From Bacteroidales bacterium (GTDB taxonomy: Bacteria > Bacteroidota > Bacteroidia > Bacteroidales > F082), in contig JAUXMV010000085.1 in the NCBI GenBank assembly GCA_030683155.1, positions 1-64,000 of the forward strand: a DNA stretch of 64,000 nucleotides. The letters run 5' to 3'. Both the position numbers and the translations under genes were made by a program. Below the pieces are notes generated by a model, which had not been told where the DNA came from, did not search any database, and saw nothing but the letters and a program-made list of their open reading frames with translations. Positions 9,901 through 18,360 of this stretch are shown piece by piece (the first letter of the stretch is position 1; every line of letters begins with the position of its first letter).

Positions 9901-11060
9901 CGGATGTTTTTGATGTGGTTTGTGTTCACGCTCAACTGCCAATCCTCGTCAACAAAAACCATCCCCGGACTTACGAAACCGAAGGCTATCAGCTTCTTTT
10001 CGAAATGGTTGACCAGCTCCTTGTGTTCTGTGGTATCCAGATCAATCACTTTCATGCCAAGGGTTTGAATGAAATCAAGCACGGCAGAAGTATGTTCGAC
10101 ACGCAGTTCTTTTGCCAGTTCAAAAATAAGTTCAACGAAAGGCAACACCCCTTGCTCTTCGAGTTCATCAATAGTTTGCCTGATCAGTTTATCCAGATTC
10201 CATATCAGTCGCTCGCTGATAATTTTCATTCCGGGCAGATGAAGCAGATAAAATACAAAGTGAAACTTTTTGATAAACTGATCCAGAAGTTCGGTTGAGC
10301 CTGCAAAGCGTTCAGCAATATCGTCATACACCGGCAACAACGAAGTGAGGTCGTCCCAGTCGTCCATTGTTTCAAGTTTCACTAAAAGGCCTTCAAAATA
10401 AGGCTTTCCAAGATGGGCCAGGATCATTTCTCTTTCATCGCCAAAGACTTCTTTTTTTTCATCAATCCATTCTTCGATGGAGGAGCTGCTTTGCCAGAAA
10501 TTATAACACTCTCTGAACACTCTTTTCGTCAGATCAAGCACTTGTGACTCATATTTTTCATAGCGGGAAGCAGCCGGAAGATAGCGTACAAAAAATTTTG
10601 TCGATAGAATAAAACAATATGAATTGACGGAAAGCTTATCGGAGAGGATCAAAATGCAGTTGCCAACAAGCTGATGATGCGTTGGTTTCTGCTTCATCAC
10701 AAGCGACACAAACTCGAGTAAAGTTTGAATAATCATCGTTGTGAGCGGGGTGCTTAATTTTTCGCCCAGCATTTTTTCAAGCATCGTCAGCGGGATGTTG
10801 AGGGCGTCTGAAGGGATGTTTTCTTTGGTATAAAACCAGAAATCTGTGATCAATATTTCGCGCAACTCTTCAATCACAAATTTGCGGTTCGAAAGCGGGT
10901 GATGATACTCAGTAATGCAATCGTGTGCACGTTTTTTTATTCCGAAATATCCTTCCGAAAGCTGCACGAATCCAAGGTATTCTTCAGGTATATAAATATC
11001 TCTGTATCTGGTCTCTGCAAGGTTTGCTTCAAGGGCTTTTGATATGAAAGGCTCACTCAT
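6939..11060 (-). CDS. Large PPDK-like protein: uncharacterised ~870-aa N-terminal region, PPDK-type ATP-grasp domain, C-terminal phosphohistidine swivel domain
   Basis: '[25 protein letters not shown]', '[25 protein letters not shown]', '[28 protein letters not shown]'; ends ~60 aa after the His motif. Confidence 0.85.
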   Translation of the reverse strand: [1373 protein letters not shown]

Positions 11061-11176
11061 GAATTACAATTTATATTATAAGGTGTCGTTTTTTAACTTA
11101 ATTTTGAAGGTAAATTTAAGCATAAAAGCAAACGAATTAAGACGCATTTATTATAAACTTCTAAAAAGTATCAATT

Positions 11177-12184
11177 ATGACAAAAATTAAAATTGCAATC
11201 AACGGTTTTGGCAGGATCGGAAGAAATGTCTTCAAGATTGTTCAGGAACGCAGCAATATGGAAATTGTTGGAATCAACGACCTTACCAGCACAAAAGTGT
11301 TGGCGCACCTTTTAAAATATGACTCTACACAGGGTAAATTTAACGGTACCATTGAATTTGACGAAAGCGCTATCATCGTCAATGGAAAACGCATTGCTGT
11401 AACTGCTGAACGCAGTCCTATCAACATTAAATGGGCTGTTACACCTGATGTTGTTGTCGAAGCAACCGGTATTTTCCGCTCAAAAGAAAGCACAAAAGGC
11501 GGCTATGGCGACCACCTGAAAAACGGAGCAAAAAAAGTTATTCTTTGCGTTCCATCCAAAGATCAGATTGACGCCACCATCGTTCTTGGTGTAAACGACA
11601 ATGACCTTAAAGACACTGATCAGTGCGTTTCAAATGCCAGCTGCACCACCAACTGCCTTGCGCCTGTTGCAAAAGTGCTCAACGACCGTTTTGGTATTGA
11701 AAGCGGAATGATGACTACCATTCACGCTTACACCAACGATCAGGTTATCCTTGACGCTCCTCACGAAGATTTACGCCGTGCCCGCTCAGCAGCCTTATCT
11801 ATGATCCCTACTTCCACAGGCGCTGCAAAGGCAATCGGACTTGTTATTCCTGAACTCAATGGCAAACTTGATGGATTGGCAGTACGCGTTCCTACACCAA
11901 CAGGTTCACTCGTTGACCTTGTTGTAAATCTTAAAACTGAAGCTACCAAGGCGCAAATCAATGCCGCCATGAAAGAAGCGGCCGAAGGCCCGATGAAAGG
12001 CATTCTTGAATATACCGAAGATGAAATTGTTTCAATCGATATTGTACACAATTCTCACTCTTCCATTTTCGATGCGAAATCAACCATGGTTAATGGTAAA
12101 ACCGCAAAAATTCTTACATGGTACGACAATGAATGGGGTTATTCCTGCCGCGTTGTTGACCTTGTCGACAGATTCAGATTATAA
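11177..12184 (+). CDS. gapA: Glyceraldehyde-3-phosphate dehydrogenase, type I
   Basis: 'IKIAINGFGRIGRNVFKI', catalytic 'SNASCTTNCLAP', 'NEWGYSCRVVDL'. Confidence 0.97.
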   Translation: MTKIKIAINGFGRIGRNVFKIVQERSNMEIVGINDLTSTKVLAHLLKYDSTQGKFNGTIEFDESAIIVNGKRIAVTAERSPINIKWAVTPDVVVEATGIFRSKESTKGGYGDHLKNGAKKVILCVPSKDQIDATIVLGVNDNDLKDTDQCVSNASCTTNCLAPVAKVLNDRFGIESGMMTTIHAYTNDQVILDAPHEDLRRARSAALSMIPTSTGAAKAIGLVIPELNGKLDGLAVRVPTPTGSLVDLVVNLKTEATKAQINAAMKEAAEGPMKGILEYTEDEIVSIDIVHNSHSSIFDAKSTMVNGKTAKILTWYDNEWGYSCRVVDLVDRFRL

Positions 12185-12196
12185 TAATCAGATTAT

Positions 12197-12233
12197 AAAA
12201 AAACGGCCTCAGAATACTGAAGCCGTTTTTTTT
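12197..12233 (+). terminator. Rho-independent terminator (possibly bidirectional) between gapA and the convergent peptidase gene
   Basis: AAAAAACGGCcTCAGaataCTGAaGCCGTTTTTTTT. Confidence 0.85.
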
Positions 12234-12252
12234 GTAACAATATTTTTGCAAT

Positions 12253-13554
12253 CTAACTGCTGCTTCTTGTGCTGTCCTGCTTTGTCTGACTTTTGGCAAG
12301 ATCAATCTCATTCACCAAATCCAGAATTGCCTTTTGCTGTTCATCGACAATGATTTTAAACTGAGCAAGATATTTTTCATTTATCGGCAATGCCGGCGGA
12401 GATTCAACCTTTAAAGGATTAACAGGCTGTCCGTTTTTGAAAAACCGAAAATCAAGGTGTGGGCCAGTTGACAATCCAGTGCTTCCAACATATCCAATAA
12501 GCTGACCCTGCGAAACCCTTGAACCTTCAGCAATGCCCGGAGCAAATTTCTGAAGGTGCATATATGCAGTGGTGTAGGTTGCGTTGTGTTTTATGTAAAG
12601 AAAGTTTCCAGCTCCACCCGACTGAAATCCTTTTCGTGATACCACACCCTGACCGATAGCATAAACCGGTGTTCCGGCAGGGGCTGCGTAATCAACTCCA
12701 TGGTGTGGTCTGCTGTATTTAAGGATGGGATGATAGCGGCTGTTCGTAAAGTGCGAGCTTATACGGCTGTATTTTAAAGGGGCTTTTAGAAAGGCACGGC
12801 GCAGGCTTTGACCATTTTCATCAAAATAATCGCCTTCACCGTTTTGCTCAAAATAATAAGCGAACTGATCTTTTCCATAATGATTGAAGCGGGCTGCAAT
12901 AATTTTTCCAACGCCAACAGGTTTATCATCAATATATTTGCGTTCATAGATAGCCTCAAAACGATCATTTTTCTGAATCCCGAAGAAGTCGACTGTCCAG
13001 GCATAAATGTCGGACATTTTTATGGCCAGATCAGGATCATATCCATTTCCAACCAAGGCATTCCAGAGCGAAGAGTTGATTACGCCATGAGCAGTCTCAA
13101 TGCGGGTTTCAACAAGTTTTTGCCCCCTGTAGGCATAGATTGAATCAGACAAGCTGTAAACTACATAGTCAGCATTACTGATTTCATACACAAAAAACAT
13201 GGGTGTTCGCAAAGTGTCGTTGCTGAGCATCATGAAATAATTATTTCCGGCCCTTATCCGGCGAACATCAAAAGTATCTTTAAAATTGCGCGTCAGATGA
13301 TCAATCGTGGGGTAGCTGACATTGTACTGCAATAACAAGTCGGCCAGAAATTGATTTCTTCCTATCCTATTCTGTATTACCTCCATCGAATCTACCATGA
13401 TATCAAACAGATAGGTAGGTTCAGCCACAAAAACTTCTTCCTCCGCCTCTGCTTCAGAAACACGATTACAGTTGGAAAAAACAGCAATAAGAAGTAAAAA
13501 TAAAAGAATGATTTTCAGCGGCTTCGTATTTGATAGATATGTAAGTCTTCGCAT
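12253..13554 (-). CDS. M23 family metallopeptidase (lipoprotein-like, cell-wall hydrolase)
   Basis: 'FSNCN' lipobox-like signal; 'RPHHGVDYAAPAGTPVYAIGQGVV', 'NAYTTAYMHLQKFAPG'-type region, 'GPHLDFRFFKNGQPVNP'. Confidence 0.92.
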   Translation of the reverse strand: MRRLTYLSNTKPLKIILLFLLLIAVFSNCNRVSEAEAEEEVFVAEPTYLFDIMVDSMEVIQNRIGRNQFLADLLLQYNVSYPTIDHLTRNFKDTFDVRRIRAGNNYFMMLSNDTLRTPMFFVYEISNADYVVYSLSDSIYAYRGQKLVETRIETAHGVINSSLWNALVGNGYDPDLAIKMSDIYAWTVDFFGIQKNDRFEAIYERKYIDDKPVGVGKIIAARFNHYGKDQFAYYFEQNGEGDYFDENGQSLRRAFLKAPLKYSRISSHFTNSRYHPILKYSRPHHGVDYAAPAGTPVYAIGQGVVSRKGFQSGGAGNFLYIKHNATYTTAYMHLQKFAPGIAEGSRVSQGQLIGYVGSTGLSTGPHLDFRFFKNGQPVNPLKVESPPALPINEKYLAQFKIIVDEQQKAILDLVNEIDLAKSQTKQDSTRSSS

Positions 13555-13890
13555 GGATATTGGATTATTATGCTAACAGTTTTAAAGAGAGTAGTTTATA
13601 CCACTCTCTGGTAAATGCCTGAACCGTTCACAAAAATAATAGAAATATAATATAATCAGCTGTTTTGAAATTAATTTGTGAGAAAATTGAAAAAATTCAC
13701 GCCTGAACATTATTTAACGCGAAGAGCAAAGTAATCTGCTTCGTACAATTTATGCCAAAAACCATCCAAAAAGACATTACCCGCAATCTTTGCAGGCGCA
13801 ATGTCACAAAACAATTCAAAGCTACAGCGCACCGCATCATTTGCACAAAGCAATCTTTGTACACTCAGAAAAAAATCCAAACCAATATGC

Positions 13891-14472
13891 CTACATATTT
13901 TTTAGCGCATAATCCCGTCCGGCTTTCAATGCGGCTAGATTCAGCTCAACAACAGCATCACCTTTACTTTTGAAAAGCTTAACAACAGCATTTTCAATGC
14001 TTTGAGGTTTTAGTCCAAGGAAAGGAGCCGCAGCTCCTAAAACAATCATGTTGGCGGCTTTGATGCTGCCACAGTCTTTGGCCATACCATCAGCATCAAT
14101 GGTGACATACTTGGGTTGCTTCCATATTTCTTTGAGCACCAGTTCAATATCGGGATAATTGTTGATGTTGTTATAGGGATTGATGCTGCTGATAATCCAA
14201 CCATTTTCCTGCAACAACGGCAAATATCGCAGCGACTCCATTGGTTCGATCGCAATAATCAAATCTGCCTTACCTTCAGGGATGAGGTCGGAAGCAATTT
14301 CTTCTGAAGAAAGCCTCAGATTCGATTGCACAGCCCCTCCCCTTTGACTCATTCCATGGACTTCGGCTTGTTTCAGGTGCAGCCCTTCTTCGAGTGCGGC
14401 CAGACCGATACAAGCAGCAATACTAAGAATTCCTTGTCCACCAACTCCAGCCAGAATTATATCTTTTTTCAT
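13891..14472 (-). CDS. iorB: Indolepyruvate oxidoreductase subunit beta
   Basis: 'DIILAGVGGQGILSIA...EVHGMSQRGGAVQSNLRLS'; adjacent to iorA. Confidence 0.92.
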   Translation of the reverse strand: MKKDIILAGVGGQGILSIAACIGLAALEEGLHLKQAEVHGMSQRGGAVQSNLRLSSEEIASDLIPEGKADLIIAIEPMESLRYLPLLQENGWIISSINPYNNINNYPDIELVLKEIWKQPKYVTIDADGMAKDCGSIKAANMIVLGAAAPFLGLKPQSIENAVVKLFKSKGDAVVELNLAALKAGRDYALKNM

Positions 14473-14513
14473 GATTTTGATTCGTTTTGTTCGATAAAAT
14501 TATTCTCAGTCTT

Positions 14514-16136
14514 TTATGCCTTAGCTTCCAATTCTTTGGCTTTTGCTTTCTGACGGATTTTCCTGTTAAGTGTTTGAATACATTCGCGACGTGGTATAAT
14601 CACCGAAACCCCTTGATAAGCAAGTTCTTTTCTGATGATTTCAATATTTTCATCGTGAAATTTACGCAGAGGTTTGATCACATGGATATGTTCTTCACTA
14701 ACTCCAACTCCGCGGCAGATATCTTCAACTTTTCCATATGCAGACGAAGTTTGCCCGCCTGTCATGCCAGTGGTTGAATTGTCAAGAATCAATACTGTGA
14801 TGGGCGAGTTGTTGTTTACGGCATCAAGCAAGCCTGTTATGCCCGAGTGTGTGAAGGTGGAATCACCAATCGCAGCTACAGCAGGCACAAGTCCGGCATC
14901 GGCTGCACCAATAGCCATTGTGATGGAAGCACCCATATCCACACAACTGTTGATTGATTCGAGCGGTTCGAGTGCGCTGAGTGTGTAGCAGCCAATATCG
15001 CTGAAAACCCTTCCGCGGCCATATTCAAGGATTGCTTCATTGAGAGCAAGGAATGCATCGCTGTGTGAACAGCCGTCACAAAGTTTAGGTGGACGGTTTT
15101 TTACGAGTTCAGGAATGTTTTTTCCTTTTTCAACAGGCATATTTAATGCTATTGCTACAAGATTTGGGTTAAGCTCTCCATCACGTGGCAAAGTTCCGTC
15201 AAGTCGACCTATAACTTTTTTGCCTTTATTAAGCATACCTCTCAGAAGTTCTTCCAAAATAGGATAGCCATCTTCGAGCACTAAAACACTGTCACATTCC
15301 GAATAGAGTTTATTGACCATTTCGAGTGGAACTGGATATTGACCAATTTTCAAAATAGGATGTGGAACTTTATGACCGGGGAAGTTTTCGACTAAATAGT
15401 TGTATGCCAGGCCACAGGCAATTATCCCAAGACTCTTATCCGCAGCATCCATATAAGTATTGAAACCTGAGCTGGCAGCTTCAGCTTCAAGCTGGCTTTG
15501 TTTGCCCAAAAGTTCACGGTATTGCTTGCGTGCGATGGAGGGTAAAAGCACAAACTGCCTTAAGTTTCCGGGCAGGTGTAATTCGTTTTGGTTTTTTGAA
15601 GGCTTTCTGGCAACGCCGGTGCGAGAATGTGCAAGTCGTGTTGTAATTCGAAGCAATACAGGCACTTGCATCTTCTCTGACAAATCAAATGCATAATACA
15701 TCATGTCGTAGGCTTCCTGCTGATTGGCTGGTTCCAGCATAGGTACAAAGGCGAATTTTCCATAAAAACGCGAATCCTGTTCATTCTGCGACGAATGCAT
15801 CGATGGGTCGTCGGCAGCAATAACTACCAAACCACCGTTAGCTCCTGTGATGGCGGCATTTACAAATGCATCCGCAGCCACATTGAGTCCAACATGTTTC
15901 ATGCAGACCAAAGCCCTTTTTCCGGCATATGACATTCCGAGGGCTGTCTCCATGGCTGTTTTTTCATTGGCCGACCACAATGAGCGGATATTTTTTTCTT
16001 TGGCTTCCTTTGAAGCCTGCACATATTCCATGATTTCAGTGGATGGAGTGCCAGGATATGCATAAACGCCTGACATACCTGCATCGATAGCGGCTTGCGC
16101 AATTGCCTCATCTCCCAGTAGTAATAGTTTTTCCAT
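14514..16136 (-). CDS. iorA: Indolepyruvate oxidoreductase subunit alpha (short form, no C-terminal ferredoxin domain)
   Basis: 'LLLGDEAIAQAAIDAGMSGVYAYPGTPSTEI', TPP-binding 'DMGASITMAIGAADAG...AAIGDSTFTHSGITGLLDAV'; ends 'VSVIIPRRECIQTLNRKIRQKAKAKELEAKA'. Confidence 0.92.
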   Translation of the reverse strand: MEKLLLLGDEAIAQAAIDAGMSGVYAYPGTPSTEIMEYVQASKEAKEKNIRSLWSANEKTAMETALGMSYAGKRALVCMKHVGLNVAADAFVNAAITGANGGLVVIAADDPSMHSSQNEQDSRFYGKFAFVPMLEPANQQEAYDMMYYAFDLSEKMQVPVLLRITTRLAHSRTGVARKPSKNQNELHLPGNLRQFVLLPSIARKQYRELLGKQSQLEAEAASSGFNTYMDAADKSLGIIACGLAYNYLVENFPGHKVPHPILKIGQYPVPLEMVNKLYSECDSVLVLEDGYPILEELLRGMLNKGKKVIGRLDGTLPRDGELNPNLVAIALNMPVEKGKNIPELVKNRPPKLCDGCSHSDAFLALNEAILEYGRGRVFSDIGCYTLSALEPLESINSCVDMGASITMAIGAADAGLVPAVAAIGDSTFTHSGITGLLDAVNNNSPITVLILDNSTTGMTGGQTSSAYGKVEDICRGVGVSEEHIHVIKPLRKFHDENIEIIRKELAYQGVSVIIPRRECIQTLNRKIRQKAKAKELEAKA

Positions 16137-16326
16137 GTTGGATAATGCTATATTGATAATGATATCTAATTTAATGTTACAAAAATAACAATTCGCCCTT
16201 AACCTGCAATCGATTGTGATAAATCAGATTCTTTCTAAATAAGATTACAGCTGATTGATAAGCTCAGAAAATGCTTCATTCAATAGGTAATTGAAAAATC
16301 CGTATGTTCGCAAAAATTTCAAAATA

Positions 16327-16935
16327 TTGAATTTTCTGGCACATGCATATTTGTCGGGCGACGACCCTGAATTGCTCTTCGGAAATTTTGTAGCCGACAG
16401 TATAAAAGGTAAAGTATTGGAAACTTACCCCAAAAAAGTGCGGGATGGTGTGATGCTTCACCGGTCGATTGATGCATACACCGATCAACATCATTTGGTT
16501 AGAGAGTGCGTTGAAATTCTACAACCGACATTTCGCAAATATTCCGGTGTTATCGTTGATATTTATTTCGATCATTTTCTGGCGCTTCATTGGCAAAAAT
16601 ACAGCGATACTGACCTCACCCAATTTGCTTCCGGAGTCTATCGTGTTATGATAATGCGTTTTGCAAACCTCCCGCCACGGTCAAAACGAATTATACCATG
16701 GATGATTGCACAAAACTGGCTGGTTGGCTATGCCAATCTCCGCGACCTGGAAAGGGTTTTCAGAGGCATGTCGCGCAGAGCCCGGTTTGATTCCGGCATG
16801 GAAAACGCTGTTGGCTTTCTGATAGAAAACTATGCTTTCATTGAAGAAAGATTTTTAGCCTTTTTCCCTTTGTTAACAAACCACAGCATCAATTATCTGA
16901 TGGATTACAATCTCAATATTAAACAATCTTCCTGA
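16327..16935 (+). CDS. Acyl carrier protein phosphodiesterase (AcpH-like), probable TTG start
   Basis: '(M)NFLAHAYLSGDDPELLFGNFVADSIKG...GVMLHRSIDAYTDQHHLV' matches the AcpH N-terminus; no ATG at the expected position. Confidence 0.85.
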   Translation: MNFLAHAYLSGDDPELLFGNFVADSIKGKVLETYPKKVRDGVMLHRSIDAYTDQHHLVRECVEILQPTFRKYSGVIVDIYFDHFLALHWQKYSDTDLTQFASGVYRVMIMRFANLPPRSKRIIPWMIAQNWLVGYANLRDLERVFRGMSRRARFDSGMENAVGFLIENYAFIEERFLAFFPLLTNHSINYLMDYNLNIKQSS

Positions 16936-17090
16936 GTTTCCATTGATGACATTTTCAGTTTTCTACTAAAAAGCATTTATTAAATACGAATTCAACCCAC
17001 CTTGCGTTTGTCATTTTTAAAAAACAAATTTTTACTTTGTTAGCAGTCTTTTGATTAGTTTTGAGCCTGCTTAAAAAAACAATACTTACA

Positions 17091-17855
17091 ATGAAAGATT
17101 CCGAAATCTCTCTCGGGGAACGTGTTGAAATACTAAAAAAAGTGCAGGTTTTTGCCGAATTGGAAGCCTGTGCTCTCAAAGACCTTGCAGGTATGCTAAC
17201 CGAAAGGAAAACCAGAGCGCAGGAGCCGGTATTTAAAAAAGGTGATGAAGGTTTTGAAATGTTTATCCTGGTTGAAGGCGAAGTAAGAGTTCACGATGGA
17301 AATCATGTTATCACCAGACTTGGAAGTGGCGATGTTTTCGGCGAATATGCCCTAATTGACAAAGAGAGACGGTCGGCTTCAGTGACCACAGAAAGGCCAT
17401 GCGCTCTTCTTCAGTTGAATCGTGAAGATTTTGTGCCTTTCATGCATAAAAATCCTGAACTTCTGCTTGGCATGCTCCAAACGCAGGTGAAAAGGATGAG
17501 AGACATGAATGAGCTTGAAGATAAGCTTTCAAAAAGTTATCTCAAAATAAGCAGGCAAAAAGAAGAAATTGAGATACAAAATGCTGCTATCAAAGAGCAA
17601 AAACAACTCCTTGAAACCCAAAACGCCCAACTCAGAGAATTGAATGATTATAAAAAACAACTGATGAGTGTTTTGATTCATGGAATGAAAAACCCACTCA
17701 CAAGTGCAATGATGATGACGGATATGCTCACTCAGCAAGCTGATCTGACAAAAGATTCGCTCCAATACATCGATATCCTTAAACAGTCGATGCTGCGAAT
17801 CGATGAGGTATTTAATCAGATTATAAGGTCAAATCAGAAAGAGGAACTGGAATAA
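17091..17855 (+). CDS. Cyclic-nucleotide-binding protein with coiled coil and HisKA-like domain, lacking HATPase_c
   Basis: cNMP domain 'VFKKGDEGFEMFILVEGEVRVHD...LGSGDVFGEYALIDKERRSASVT'; coiled coil; H-box-like 'LMSVLIHGMKNPLTSAMMMTDML'; ORF ends 'NQIIRSNQKEELE'. Confidence 0.85.
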   Translation: MKDSEISLGERVEILKKVQVFAELEACALKDLAGMLTERKTRAQEPVFKKGDEGFEMFILVEGEVRVHDGNHVITRLGSGDVFGEYALIDKERRSASVTTERPCALLQLNREDFVPFMHKNPELLLGMLQTQVKRMRDMNELEDKLSKSYLKISRQKEEIEIQNAAIKEQKQLLETQNAQLRELNDYKKQLMSVLIHGMKNPLTSAMMMTDMLTQQADLTKDSLQYIDILKQSMLRIDEVFNQIIRSNQKEELE

Positions 17856-17894
17856 TCCGTCCTGCCTGGACCTAAAAGATTTTCGTTGGAAAAA

Positions 17895-18305
17895 TCAACT
17901 GACAATCGTAGCAACAATTCTTCGCTTTCCTGCAAAGTTCCTAAACTCACACAAATATATTCCCTGCCAGGTGCCAAGTGCCGGCATCCCGTTTATGATG
18001 GGAATACTGATTGTGTTACCAATAATTGAAGCTTTGATATGCGCAGGCATATCATCATCACCTTCATAAATGTGGGTATAATTTGGGTCGCGTTCTTTGA
18101 CCAGACGATTGAAGTAGCTTTCCATATCGTCTCTCACGGACGGATCGGCATTTTCATTGATTGTTATTGCCGCTGAAGTGTGCTGTATAAACAGGTGTAA
18201 AAGTCCATTTTCGGGCAAAGGACCAAGCTCATGATGAATGAGATCAGTAATCAGATGAAACCCCCTTTTGAATGGAGGAAGGATAATTTGTTTGTTTGTG
18301 ACCAT
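17895..18305 (-). CDS. yjbQ: YjbQ family protein (secondary thiamine-phosphate synthase enzyme family)
   Basis: 'GLLHLFIQHTSAAITINENADPSVRDDMESYFNRLV', 'PAHIKASIIGNTISIPIINGMPALGTWQGIYLCEFR'; ATG at 18305 preferred over TTG at 18320. Confidence 0.93.
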   Translation of the reverse strand: MVTNKQIILPPFKRGFHLITDLIHHELGPLPENGLLHLFIQHTSAAITINENADPSVRDDMESYFNRLVKERDPNYTHIYEGDDDMPAHIKASIIGNTISIPIINGMPALGTWQGIYLCEFRNFAGKRRIVATIVS

Positions 18306-18340
18306 AAAAAACTCCGGCAACTATTTAGTAATTGCCGGAG
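18306..18340 (-). terminator. 9-bp GC-rich hairpin with six-U tract immediately 5' of the yjbQ AUG (gltA terminator and/or yjbQ leader hairpin)
   Basis: Minus strand: CTCCGGCAA-ttactaaatag-TTGCCGGAG-TTTTTT-ATG. Confidence 0.75.
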
Positions 18341-18360
18341 CGCAAAATTACAAACGGATT

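Noticed and set aside
6939-11060. Many + strand ORFs inside the PPDK-like gene (e.g. 7069-7389, 8397-8807, 8850-9290, 9888-10298)
   Set aside because: Antisense shadow ORFs of a long, well-supported minus-strand gene; no recognisable domains or promoter support.
12006-12353. 115-aa + strand ORF spanning the gapA end, terminator and M23 gene
   Set aside because: Runs through a strong terminator and two coding genes in another frame; not protein-like.
13752-13973. 73-aa + strand ORF between the M23 gene and iorB
   Set aside because: No domain, overlaps the iorB 3' end, no promoter evidence.
14473-14513. Frameshift separating IorA from a lost ferredoxin domain
   Set aside because: Only 41 nt lie between iorA and iorB, too short for the missing domain; the truncation appears genuine.
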